64,000 nucleotides of DNA from Arthrinium phaeospermum (lineage: Eukaryota > Ascomycota > Sordariomycetes > Amphisphaeriales > Apiosporaceae). Below the pieces are notes generated by a model. That model was given only the letters and a program-made list of their open reading frames with translations. It ran no database searches and was not told where the DNA came from. Below, piece by piece: positions 10,857 to 21,966 of this stretch. The stretch covers positions 1,984,001-2,048,000 of the forward strand of contig QYRS01000002.1 of assembly GCA_006503535.1 (NCBI GenBank), in the 5' to 3' direction. The position numbers and the translations under genes are program-made. Positions within the stretch are counted from its first letter, which is position 1, and every line of letters begins with the position of its first letter.

Positions 10857-13800
10857 ATGCCGTCGACAGGCGGACAGGCCCCAGGCCCCAGGTGGCTGCA
10901 ATGGCGTACCTATCTGCTGCCACTCGCGCTGGTCAGCTTGCTTTTCACGGCCTTCTCTCTCTATAGCAGCAGCCCGCGCGAGCAGGTCACAAGTCCTCTC
11001 CTGAGAAGAGCGCTTGCGGAGCTGGTTTCGCCCGACACTCTACGGTCGATCGAGCGCGATGAGAAACTCAGGCGGAGCTACGTCGAGGTTATTGACCTCG
11101 GCACCCGTGCCACCGAATGGCTCACGGAACGATATCCTGCAGTTGAGCTCCGGGAAACAGGCGAGGCCCTGCGCTTACACTCGCGGTCCGTGTCCCGGGG
11201 CAGCGCCTGGAGCGACATGAATCGCCGCGATGTTGCTCCTCGTGCGGGAGACGACTCTTCTTCCGACAACTCGGCCATAACCCAAAGAGGCCTGGGCGAT
11301 GCAATTGGGGACGCCCTTTCCAATGGGCTAGCCAGTATCACCGATGGTCTTTCCAAGAACGTCGCAGGCGCTGGCATGTTCCTGGGCATCGGCGCGGGTG
11401 AGGGAGCTGCGTCAAGTCTCAACTTGACCTCGATGCAAAATGCAAAGGCCATCGGAGCCAAGGTCGCTGCTTCGGCTGGCATGGAAAACACCGGGCTGAA
11501 CCCGACTATCGAGAGCACCAGCAGTGGTCTAGTCGCTACGCTTCTGGGATCCGTCGATCTCAACTCTATTACTTCCGGTGCTGGTGCCGGACTTGCGGAC
11601 CAGCTCGGTCCTGCCGCCAACGGATTGGCAGTCGGTATTGGCAATGGACTGGTCAAGGGCCTTAACATCGGAAAGGCCAATACGGGCACGGCCACCCCGG
11701 CTACGGGCCAAAACCCGCCCACGCGCCGCCAGACATCCCCAGCCCCTGCGACGTCGTCGGCCGCTGGTGGTATCCTTGGCAACGTGTCTTTGCCCGACGT
11801 GGCAAACAACTTTGGCTTTGGCCTAACCAACACCATAGCCAGTGGGGTCGATATCAACAAGATCAAGAGCATGCTCGGAGGTAGCGTCGACACAAGTCAG
11901 CTGATGGCACAGTTGGGCCCTGCGGCCTTGGGTCTCTCCTCCGGTATTGGCAATGGCCTGGTGAACGGCCTGAAGATCAACGCCGTCCCTCCCCCAACCG
12001 GTAACGATATCCCCAACATCGCGAACTCGTTTGGATACGGGTTGACAAACTCGGTGGCGTCCAACATCAACATCAAGCAGATTGGAGATCAGTTGTCATC
12101 CCTTACAGGCGGGGCAGGCCTGGGTGGTAACAAGAGCTTGGCGCAGATCCTCCCGCCTGCTGCTGCCGGCCTTGGCAAGGGTCTTGGTCAAGGCGTCGCG
12201 GTCGGCCTGGGTGCCCAACCTGATCCCGGTCAGATTGCCATTCAGGATATGCCCAACGGGGACATTGATTTCGACGGTGTCTCTCGAAGCCTCGCCTTTG
12301 GCCTTACGTCCCGCCTGCTGGCCAATGGCACGATCCAGAAGATTACATCAGACCCGAGTATCCTCGGACTTGGAGAATTGAGCGGTGGCGGCGGCGCTTC
12401 GGACCTACTTGGCAAGATCAACATTGGCCAGGCTGCCGGTGGCCTCGCACGGGGGTTCATTCAAGGAGCTGGCGATGGCATCACGGCCATGGGAGGCATC
12501 AAGGCCCTGATCGACGGAAACGCGAGCAGCGCCACCGAAATTCCCCTGACCCCCCTCAACATGGATGATTCGCTAGGGGGAGCTGCTGTCGGCTTGGGCC
12601 AAGGCGCCGGCAGTCAGGGCGTCGCCGTTGCCAAGCTACTCGTCACCCAGTTCAAAGCCCAGTCCAGTAAGCGCAAGCGGGAGCAGGAGTCAACTGACCT
12701 GGTATTGCGACGAGCGGAAACCCCGTCTGCATCGAGTCTCTTGAGCGGCTTCAACCTCACCTCGTTCAATATCTCGCGCCTTCTGGAAGCCGATACCATC
12801 TCCACCATTCTCCAGTCGGGTATCGATGCGCTGACCTGCGAAGGCGTCGCGGGTCTAGCCCTTGTAGGACTGGGTCTGGTACAGTCGGGCACCATCGACA
12901 CGAGCGGCGATATGAACCTCACTGCCTTCAAGGATCTGATCCCTAAGGGGACCATCCATTTCAGCAATGACGGCACGAACAACTATGAGATGGACGCGTC
13001 GCAGCTTATCGATGACATCAAGCCCCTCAACCTTGGAGGTATCAATGCCAACTTCAAGGTCAATGGCAATGGAATCATCACGACTATCGTCGTTACCGCT
13101 CTGCATAGTAAGTAGCCATGCCCTTGCGCATGTCATGACTGGTAGCTAACCCCGAATAATTGTAGTTGCCCTGGCGATTGGCGTCATGCTCACGGTGCTT
13201 CCCCTAGCGATGGGCGTAGAATCGCTCCAGAACATGCTCGGTCGCATCGGGAGGGGCCACTCTCTCGCCAAGTATGATAAATGGATCAACATCTCCTGGT
13301 TGTTCATCATTGCCCCGTCTGTTGTCTTACTGATGATCATGGGTATTGTCGGCCGTGGAAACGCAGGGCACTTCCGCTCTGCACACAATGTAAGTATTCT
13401 TACCCTTTTCCATCCATCACTCCTCTTCCCTCCGGTTAAGGGGCGAAGACACGCCATCACGTCAATTTGCTGACCAGGTTGGGAAAACTAGATCATGGGT
13501 CTCCTGACCGTGCTGCTCACTCTTGCTTGCACCGGCCTGCACTTCATCGTCAAGGTCAAGCAGACGGGTTCGGCGACACTCGTCAAGGCCCGAGCTGCCG
13601 CTAACGTGCTCCTCGTGTTCATGTCCCTGACCACAGGCATCCTGGGCTTCTCTGAGCTCAGCGGGCTCACCGTCTGCCTGGTCCAGGTGATACCGTTCAC
13701 GGGCGCCATCGCCATCGGGTTCAGCGTCTTCCAGACGTTCTCCATTGGCAGCACGATCGCCCTCATGGATCTCGTGCAGATGTTCAGAAAGCCCAAGAAG

Positions 13801-13863
13801 GGTGGCCGGCAGGCGTCGAGGAATGACCTCGAAATCAGCGGTCCTACGCTGGAGAAGATATGA
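10857..13863 (+). CDS. 948-residue membrane protein: glycine-rich repeats plus cytochrome b561-like helical module
   Basis: Three exons, 10857-13107, 13166-13389 and 13492-13863, encode 948 residues. I do not recognise a named family. Residues about 19-36 form an N-terminal signal anchor. Residues about 143-600 hold five to six diverged repeats of 60-75 residues. Each has an FG.GLTN..AS-like part and then an LGPAA.GL..GIGNGL..GL part, rich in Gly-xxx-Gly spacing (215-275, 312-375, 385-453, 470-545 and weaker flanking copies). Basic pairs at 290-291 and the KRKR at 605-608 could be Kex2-type cleavage sites. Residues about 740-930 contain five hydrophobic helices. His750 and His824 sit at the starts of helices 1 and 3, as haem-ligand histidines do in cytochrome b561-like domains. 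The matching positions in helices 2 and 4 lack His (Asn792; the 857-863 region). The repeat region probably faces the lumen or outside. The b561 comparison is my inference. Confidence 0.8.
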
Positions 13864-14480
13864 TCTCGCTGCTCTTGTCCTTCTATTTACGTTTCATTCG
13901 CCTCCCCCCTTCTTCTAAATATCCCCTCAAAAGTCACTTGACTTCGACTTCATATTTTTTTTTCTCACCCCTGCATCGATGCGCCCGATTCAAACATCAC
14001 CGTCCTCACCCGAAGGTGTAAAACAGGAATCATATAGCAACATCTTGGGATTTCGTACATATTCTTTTCATATCCCTCTTATGAGCCCCCACGACATAGA
14101 TTTCAAAGTACATAGGCAGAAGTGTTGGTTTGTATCAAGTGGCAGCTTGGCTACCTTGGCGGTTGGCGTAAGGGGGGAGGATGCCAAGTCGTCACTGACT
14201 GGGGTTGGTTGGGTGGGTTTGCACGGTGTCTATCTATAGTATTTTGTTGTAATTTGCACGTGGTTTAATTTCCCGAACTAACCGCAAAATGCGACCCTGA
14301 GTGACACGACAAGTGAACCAACCCCGTTCATCGTGAAGCTCTCATATGCTGATCGACTTCTCCATGTTTCAATTTTGCAAATGAGTTATTAGACGTAGTT
14401 TTCGACTCATTGCCCCCGACCTCACACTGTCTGCCCTCACTTACCTCCACTCATATTCGTCAGACCACCAAACAACGACC
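13864..14480. other. Intergenic, promoter of the EXPERA gene
   Basis: About 620 bases with the 3' flank of the repeat membrane protein and the promoter of the EXPERA-family gene. I see no other feature. Confidence 0.6.
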
Positions 14481-15190
14481 ATGGGCGCCACATCGACGCT
14501 CAATACCGTGTACCTTGTGTACTTCATCATACACATCCCCATCCTCTTCTGTATGTCATACTATTTCCACTCACAGTCGGGGCGGTGCATTGGATCTTCG
14601 ATGCATGTAAACACAAGTAGCTAACCAACACACAACGCAGGCGTCGACCTGGTCCCCTTCTACCCGCCGGCCTGGTACGCCGCCGCGGGCCCGCTGGCGC
14701 CGCTGGGCCAGCTGCGCGCCTACTACCTCGAGAGCTACAAGGACCAGTTCTTCCAGCCGACGGGCGTGCCCAGCTTCTTCGCCCTGTTCTGCTTCCTCGA
14801 GCTGGCCTTCCACCTGCCCGTCTCCGTCTGGGCCGTCGGCGCGTTGGCTAGGAAGGCGGCGCTGCGGGGCCGGGACGAGCTGCTGCTGTTTCTGTACGGC
14901 GTCGAGACGGCGCTGACGACGGCGACGTGCATGTGGGAGGCGTACGGGTGGAGCGAGGAGCTAATCTCGGGGGCGGAGAAGGTTACGTTGATTGGGGGGT
15001 TGTATGGGGGGTATCTCGCTGTCGGTAAGGCTTTCCTTTCCTTTCCTTTCCTTTCCTTTCCCTTTTGAGTTAGTAGCTGCGATGAGGCGCATTGTACTGA
15101 CGGAGTATAGCTTTGCTTCTGAGCGTCGACATGTGGGTGCGGCTCTTCAAGAAGCTGGACGCTGCGGACAAAACCAAGAAGGTACAGTAG
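14481..15190 (+). CDS. EXPERA-domain / TMEM97-like four-helix membrane protein
   Basis: Three exons, 14481-14550, 14641-15024 and 15111-15190, encode 177 residues. Proteins with the EXPERA domain include mammalian TMEM97 (sigma-2 receptor), emopamil-binding protein and yeast Ema19. They are small four-helix proteins of the ER or mitochondria linked to sterol handling or organelle import quality. The start (VYLVYFIIHIPILFCVDLVP) is a typical first helix with the conserved H-P and D-L-V-P-F-Y-P. Later helices include FFALFCFLELAFHLPVSVW and ETALTTATCMWEAYG. The two introns are both phase 1 and each junction restores family sequence. Length matches the 160-190 residues usual in the family. A CTTTC microsatellite lies in intron 2. 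Confidence 0.85.
15028..15062 (+). repeat. CTTTC-type microsatellite in intron
   Basis: About six to seven copies of a five-base TTTCC unit inside the second intron of the EXPERA-family gene. It begins just after the donor and lies away from the acceptor. Confidence 0.8.
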
Positions 15191-15612
15191 GGAAGTTGTA
15201 GCCAAGCTACGTATATACCCACTGCCATCTTCGCAACGAGGGCTTGCATCTGGCTACATGCCAGTCTTTTCTAGCCCGGCAGCGATAACGAGGCAGAGAA
15301 ACAATGTCTTGATTACTTGTACAGTCATAGCTGGACCCTGGCCTAGCCCTCGATATGACGATATGACGCCGTTCAACTCCCACGCAGCAACAATCCCATA
15401 GCATAGCTTTTCGGCCGCTCTCGGTCTTTTATCGTGGGGGTTGGGGGTACTATTGCCCCCGTCTACCTTCCATAAACCAAATAGAAGACCAATTATATGT
15501 ACAAGAACCAATTCCCTCCGACAAAAGATAGCTCAGCCGTCATCTATATCAGAGCCCCCCTAATTTCCGGATGGTAATACATATGAGATGTGAAATGTTT
15601 CAGACTCCCCGC
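15191..15612. other. Intergenic between convergent genes
   Basis: About 420 bases forming the shared 3' region of the EXPERA-family gene and the type I membrane protein gene. No feature was recognised. Confidence 0.6.
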
Positions 15613-16579
15613 TCAGTCGATTCTCTTGGCGATGCCCCAGCCATTGCCGACACCCTTCCCGTTCAGCCCGTAGCCCAGGGGCGTCGCGCCGCCGAGGCCG
15701 CGGCCCCGGAGCCGCTTGGGCAGGACGACGCCGAAGAAGTAGACGGCGCTGCCGAGGACGCCGGCGGTGAAGGAGACGAGCCCGTAGAAGATGGTGCTGG
15801 CGTAGACGTGGCCGCCCATGCCGGCCCACTCGACCTTGCCCTCGGTCTTGGGCAGGGCCGGGGTGGGGAACCAGCGCACGCTGAGGGACAGCGGCAGCGG
15901 GTCGCCGATGACGAGGCGCTTCGTCTGGCTGCCGTCCATGTGGCTGAGGGGGCTGGTGCTGTAGGCGACGCCCGAGTCGAGGACGCCCGAGTCGTGCGGG
16001 TGGACGTGGTGCTTGGGCGTCGAGTGCAGCAGCACGTTGAGGTGGGTGCTGATGTGCAGGTGGCTCTTCTGCAGGGTGCCGGCCAGCGCGAAGACGAGCG
16101 GGATGTACTCCTGCTTGTAGGGGTCCTCGCCGACGGCCTCGATGTGCGGCCGCGGGCGCGCGGGCAGGCGGCAGGCCAGCGGGGCGTCGCTGTGGATGTA
16201 GAACTCGAGCAGGTGGAAGAAGGGGTCGTCGATCATGGCGACGGTGCAGTTGACCTCGGACTCGGTGCCGTAGTGGAACTCGAGCGGCTTGGACGTCTCG
16301 TTGCAGACCGGGAAGGGGATCCACTCGATCTCGTCGTGGGCGTCCTGGATGTGCTCGCCGGTTTCTCTGGAGGAGGGGGGCGCAAAGGAGTCAGTGTGTT
16401 GCTGCTACGGGGGAAAACATGGACCCAATTGGGATCACGTACATGCTGCGGTTCATACACGAGACGGGGATGGCCGCGCCGTAATGGTAGGCGGGCAGGA
16501 CGCCTTCGCGCAGAGTGGCCGTCGCAAAGTCCACCAGCAACACCAAAGCGCCGACGAGCGCTTTAGATAGGGACGGCAT
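15613..16579 (-). CDS. Hypothetical type I secretory-pathway membrane protein
   Basis: Two exons, 16579-16443 and 16366-15613, encode 296 residues. An N-terminal signal peptide of about 21 residues precedes a lumenal region with NET and NCT glycosylation sequons. One transmembrane helix lies near the C-terminus (FYGLVSFTAGVLGSAVYFFG), followed by a basic patch (PKRLRGRG) and a Gly-rich cytosolic tail. The layout fits an ER or Golgi type I protein. I do not recognise a named family, although the composition looks like a conserved fungal protein. The splice joins AT|A and gives a continuous SCMNRSIETGEH reading. The reverse frame is also long because of high GC content, but it lacks such architecture. 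Confidence 0.72.
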
Positions 16580-17011
16580 GGTGGGCGTCTCAAAACTTGC
16601 CGGCCAAGTGCGACTCGGAATCAGGCAGGATGAAAGATAAAAATGCCTCCCTTTTATGTCCACGGGCAGCGCATGTCTAGTCGTACAATTGGGTCCCGGG
16701 GCATGCAAATGGGGTCTTGCTTGCCTGCCAATGCGATTGGCGATGGTGGCCAAAATAAAAATAAGGCCAATCTTAGGGGAGCTTAGGGGGAGGTGGAAGG
16801 CTGAAAGGTCCGTGGGAATTTGGGGGTTCAACTTGATGGGGAAGACGGATCGGCTCTGGACAGCCTGGTCCTTCGCTTAAACAGCCAAGCTATGACTGCT
16901 AAGGGCGGGGGTTTTAGTGGCCAATCGTTTTGACTCCCAGCGTAACCTGGCCTACAGTCACCTAAACGCTCGCAATGAGGACCGCACCTTACCAGGTGCA
17001 ACTGCACACAT
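16580..17011. other. Intergenic upstream of the type I membrane protein
   Basis: About 430 bases with no gene recognised. It probably holds the promoter of the minus-strand gene that ends at 16579. Confidence 0.55.
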
Positions 17012-17648
17012 CTACCGTCGATATTGGACTTGTGCGATGTGACAGCTGCGATAAAAGGCATCCATGAGCTGCAGAGAATCGATGGTCTCCCAGGCGGTAT
17101 GTTTATTCAGGCCCCGCCATCTCGACCAGCTGCGCCTCTCGATGCGTTGTGTTGGCGACGTTGATGAGACTTGCCAGTGGGCGTGACCTTCTGGGTCGGT
17201 GATAGTAAGGACCTTGCCATCGCAGCAGGCAAACGACTCGAAGAGACACCGGTTTGCCCAAATTTGCTCAGGGCAGCCCGAGATGGCGCAGAGGCCAACC
17301 ATGTTGAGAACCGGATCAAACCAGTCACCAGTCCCATTGCATCCCTTGAAGAATATGCCAGTCATTGACACGGATGAGCTTCAAGGTGGGAACAGGGCTC
17401 TCCGACGTCACTTGAGCACCATCTGTGTGGCCAGTGGAATTTTCGAGATGGCTTTTGCGCCTGGAGTCCTTGGAAGATGTGCCAGGTGTTGGCTGGCCGT
17501 TGGGCGGCTCGGCCTCAGCAAAGGATTCATTTCCTACACCAAGTGCGTGTGAAAGGGCCCATGCCCAAGTGGTCAACGAAGGCGAGTCTTGGTCAAAGCT
17601 GGCTTTTACTTCCACAAAGGATGAGGCACGCAACGAAATGGGGTGCAT
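17012..17648 (-). CDS. Orphan gene candidate, possibly degenerate
   Basis: A two-exon model, 17648-17412 and 17344-17012, would give 189 residues of no family I recognise. The proposed intron is 67 bases, with a weak GTGACG donor, an AATGAC branch-like element and an AAG acceptor. It joins two frames in the same phase. The second exon has GC-rich third positions and a Cys-containing segment (VGLCAISGCPEQIW, SFACCDGK), which looks coding. Another open frame begins upstream at ATG 17845 in a different register. The locus could therefore be a frameshifted remnant or have an unrecognised extra intron. It lies about 0.9 kb left of the RIP-mutated transposon. Confidence is low. Confidence 0.3.
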
Positions 17649-18566
17649 TGGGCAACCGTCTCAACTCGGCGAGATGATGACGGGACAGCAACATCAATAG
17701 GACAGCATGTCTTGCTCTCTTTGGCCGGAGCCGACAGCAGCTTGTTTGACATGCCGAGCTCGTCCTGCTCGACCCAGACAGGAAATCTGCCTGGCGCTTT
17801 CCAGGGCTCTGCTGTCGGTTTCGCGCCAGCCCCAGTGTTCATCATGTTGATATGTCGATCTCGTATGTAAGTTGCCTCGCCTCTGCTTGATCGGGTGCCA
17901 AGAGGGTCGAGACTCGAAACTCGAGGCCTCCCTCTTGAGAATTATCTAGCTTTATCTTGTCGACAGGGTAGAGTTCACCGTGAGTTGTTTCGGTCACCTC
18001 TGTTTTGTTTCGTCTCAACTTTCTCTCACATCCTCCTCTTTACCCTCCACCAAATAAACTTGACGCCTCTGATCCGCCCGCCTGTCAAGCTGAGGAGATA
18101 CCCGCCCGTCATTAGCAAATCAGATTGCATTCTTTGGCTGTCCAGCTCCTTGGGATAGACGATGTTTCATGCAGCATTTCTATATGGGGCGCAATCTATC
18201 CACACGGGTATCTGTGCCACGGTTCTAGCCGTGGAGGATATGCACCCCGAAAGCTTCAAGTCTCCGGTCGACGTGGCGACTTGCCCATATACTCACGAGT
18301 TTGCGAGCGACTCGTATCGCGCCCATCGTTCGCGCCCATCATTCGCTCGCTTAGTAGCTTCATCCCGCTGTCAGAAGACAGGCGCGCCTACTCGGAACAG
18401 CATTTGCGCTTATTTCGCGCCTAGAAAGCACATGCTGCTTGCTCGGGTAGCTGTATTCGGGTTCTTCCGTCTCCTTGAACTGCGCATCATATTGGCACCC
18501 TTCCCAGAAGTCTTGGAGTCTAGGCTGCAGAGTAGTGGCAGCGTCTGGGCTAGGAGCCACCACATA
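17649..18566. other. Left flank of the transposon
   Basis: About 900 bases of normal base composition up to the transposon end. A minus-strand frame from ATG 17845 (79 codons) may belong to the neighbouring orphan locus. I see nothing else. CpA and TpG are common here, unlike in the block that follows. Confidence 0.5.
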
Positions 18567-18611
18567 TCCCCTTGATTGCCAAATACCGCAATAGAACTGG
18601 GGCTGACCGGT
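18567..18611 (+). repeat. Left terminal inverted repeat
   Basis: Begins TCCCCTTGATT and ends near GACCGGT. It pairs with 21422-21462 on the opposite strand, with a few mismatches and one 4-base indel. Confidence 0.88.
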
Positions 18612-21421
18612 ATTTAAATATTTAAAGCCGCTAAATTAATAGTTAAATTTATTATTAATTAAATAAATAAAATTAAGTTAATTTATTCCAAATTAAGTAA
18701 TTTCCTATTAAAATTAAGTTAATTCTAAATATTTTATTTATAAAGGCTTTAATATAATCGGACCTTAATATTAGCTAACGTCGACATTATTATCTCTATT
18801 CTTTTAACGCCTTTAAAAATGATATTTTTTATTAAAATTAATACTTTAAACGCGCGTATATAATAATATATTAAATCGCTTTAAAACGATAAATTTAACC
18901 GATTTAAAGCCCTTTTTTAACCTTATTTAAGCTAATAAGGTAGTAAATCTAAAAAGCGCCTTTTTAGCCGAATTAGTTAATGATAACGATAATATTAATA
19001 ATTATACCATAATTGTTATTAGAGATGCGGTAATTTTAAAAAATATTCTAAAAAGAAAATCTATTCTTAATTAGCGTCTTAATAAACCGCTTATATACCA
19101 CCTTAAACTTAATTTAAACGACCCTGCTTATCGGGAAGTAATACGTTAAGTCGAACGGGCTAACCGATAGAATAAAGACGAACCTCCTTTTATTTATTAA
19201 TATAATTTTAATAATAAATTAAATAATATTAGAAATGTTATTTATAGCCGTCCCGAGGGAATTAAAGGCTATTTTTATCGGCTTAAAGGTAACCTAAACT
19301 AAACGGGAAGCTATTTAAACTAATACTTTTAAAATTCCTTTAATATCTTTTTAAAATTCCTTCTTTTTTAATTAATATATTAATAAACCTATTAAATTAA
19401 TAAAAAAGTTAAAATATATAAAACCGGTTTATTTAAACCGTATTTTAAGTTCTATAATAACTTTAAAATAATTATCGAAAAATTATATATCTTCTTTACT
19501 ATTATTATTTATATAAGACTTTATATTAAACCTCGATTTATTAATTATTAATCGATTTTTTTAAAAAAGCCTATTTATTATTTAAATTAATATATATTTT
19601 GAAACCGATAATAATTAATATATTATAACTTTATAATATTCAACCCCGATAATAAAACTTAAATAACCTTAATTAAAGAAATTAAATTAAGGAAAAGAAT
19701 TATATTTAAAAAGGTCGCTTTTTTTAATAAATATTTAATTAAAATTAATTAAAGGCTTTAGAAATTCGGCAGGTTCTTTATAATTAATAAGGCTATAATA
19801 TTATATTTTATAAGGGATTCCTATACTTTAAAAATAAAAAGTAAACCTATCTTTAACGGCTTCTTAATATATATACTTATAAATATTAGATATTTTTAGA
19901 ATTAGTTTTAGTATTTAAAAAAATTTAGTATTTTTAATAAAAATAATTAACCGATAAAAAAAATAAAATTTCTTAATAATATCGCGAAGATAAAGTATTT
20001 AAAAGGTAAAAGTAATATAATAAATAATAATATTAATAATATTAATAATATTAAAGCAAGTTAATAATTAATATTAACGTTAATTTATTTTATTATTATA
20101 CGCCTTTATAAATAATTACTTACCCTTTTAATATTATAACGTAACGAGATATATCGGCCGATTTATTACGTTTATTACGATAATTTTTATTCCATTATTT
20201 AATTATTTACATACTTAAAAAGGATAGGTATTACTATAATTAAAATTACGAAATTTAGCCGTTTCTTTATCGGTAAACGGTTTATTAATTTTAAAAAAAA
20301 AAAGGATAGTAATATTTTATAAAGTTTATTATATACCGAATTTATTAAAAATCGAAAAGTTATACGGTTTATATTTAAGGATAACGCGATAATACTTCTT
20401 TTCTTTACTTTCTTTTTTAATAAAGAATATATCGTTAAATTAAAAAAGCGATTATTAATAATTTCTATATCGATTAAAATTATAAAATTGCTTTTTAAAA
20501 CCGCTTCATAAATTATTTTACTAATTAAAACATAATAAGTTTAAAAAGAGTCTGTTCTTTAAAAAATATTACCGATTTTAAAATTAATTAATTAATATAA
20601 TACTTATATAGATAATGTTAATATTAATAATTAAATAAAGAATAAAATAAGTTAAAAGGAATATAAATTACGACGCGGAAAGTATAAAGTTTTAAACTTT
20701 AACTTTTTACTAAATAAATATATTAAATTTAATAAATTAACCGGTTTTAATATTTCTATTTATTAAAGTATTACTTTTTTTAATATATATTTTTTTATAC
20801 GATCGATTTAATATAAATATAAATAAGACGAAAATAATAATATTAAAAATAAGCCGGCTTAATTAAACTTCCGGCGTTATATCTCTAACGAATTATTTAA
20901 GAAATACGCTATATATAGCCCTTTAATATAGCGAAAAATACGAAAGTAAAAAAAGATCTCCGACTTAAATTTATAAAAGGAAATACCGCTAAATAAGTAC
21001 GAATTAATAATAAATAAATTAGAAAAAAAGAGGGAAGAATTTCTACCGATTTTATTATATATTTAAATTAAGACCGGCTAAATAAAAAATTATATCGTAT
21101 ATAAGTTATCGTTTAAAAGGATTTTCCTTAAAAAGCTTTTAATTAACGCCGATTTAAAATATAATATTTATATTTATTAGAAATACGCCGTTCACCTCTA
21201 TTTTATAAGTAATTGTTAAAAAGTCTAATATTAAAGGTTGAATACCTTACTTTTTCCTAAATAAGAAAGAGGTATGAATATTTTAATAAAGATTAAAAAA
21301 GTTAACGTTTTATTAATAAATTAATTAAATTAAACTGGAATTATTTAATCTTTAATCTTCTATATATCCTGCACTTAAATTGGAGGAAAGTAAAAGAATT
21401 TGATCATATTACTAATCTAGA

Positions 21422-21462
21422 ACCGGTCCCATTTCTATTGCGGTATTTGGTAATCAAGGGGA
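21422..21462 (-). repeat. Right terminal inverted repeat
   Basis: Reverse complement of the left repeat. One difference at position 12 (G on the left, A on the right) is of the kind RIP produces. Confidence 0.88.
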
Positions 21463-21464
21463 TA

Positions 21465-21966
21465 TAAACACCATTTCACCATTTTCACCTTGTTGTGGTT
21501 GTCACAGAGTCATCGCTTTTTGTTCAAGGGCTGTCTTCATTTTCTATATGATTACATCACCCTGCCAAAAGTTGCTACTGGCTTTCGTCCCATACCATCT
21601 CGGATGACCCTCTGGTATCTTGCCAGTAAAGACCACGACTGTCCTTGAACTCCAGATACCAAACATTATACACACAAAGCCATTGGTGCTGCCTGTGTCA
21701 CTTTCCAAGCCAAATCGCATGCTCCAAACACCAAGCTTAAACGTCAAAATACACATCATGGATCCGTTGATCATGGAACTCTTGTACTACTTCCGGTACT
21801 CCATCCGCAAACACGTTTCAGCTTGTTCGTTATTCGACTATGACGAAGACGACGACGAGGCAGGGAGACCTGATGGGGATGGCGGGCATTCTTCCACCCC
21901 CTCCTCACCACAACGGCATCGGCAAGCACCAGCATACTATGGCACTATGGCCGGCTTGGCTGACGA
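21465..21966. other. Right flank of the transposon
   Basis: About 500 bases of normal composition forming the 3' flank of the repeat protein gene at 21967. No gene recognised. Confidence 0.55.

Larger units (their letters stand above)
18567..21462. mobile_element. RIP-mutated DNA transposon with terminal inverted repeats (2,896 bp)
   Basis: Both ends carry matching inverted repeats. The left end starts TCCCCTTGATT at 18567. The right end, read in reverse complement from 21462, starts the same way and continues alike for about 35 bases, with two G/A or C/A differences and then a 4-base indel. TA flanks both ends (18565-18566 and 21463-21464; the wider context is ATAT on both sides). This suits a TA-targeting element of the Tc1/mariner-pogo (Fot1-like) kind. 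The interior is extremely AT-rich and almost without CpA/TpG, while CpG survives. That is the pattern left by repeat-induced point mutation. No intact transposase frame remains: stretches such as 19096-19310 read as protein only if TAA/TAG stops are taken as former CAA/CAG. The superfamily is inferred from target site and repeats only. Confidence 0.85.

Noticed and set aside
11078..11893. 271-codon antisense frame in the repeat membrane protein
   Set aside because: It overlaps the long first exon on the opposite strand and has no domain; it arises from the Gly/Ala-rich sense codons.
18567..21462. AT-rich block as a centromere or isochore segment
   Set aside because: It is under 3 kb and ends exactly at matching inverted repeats with a TA duplication, so a RIP-mutated transposon explains it better.
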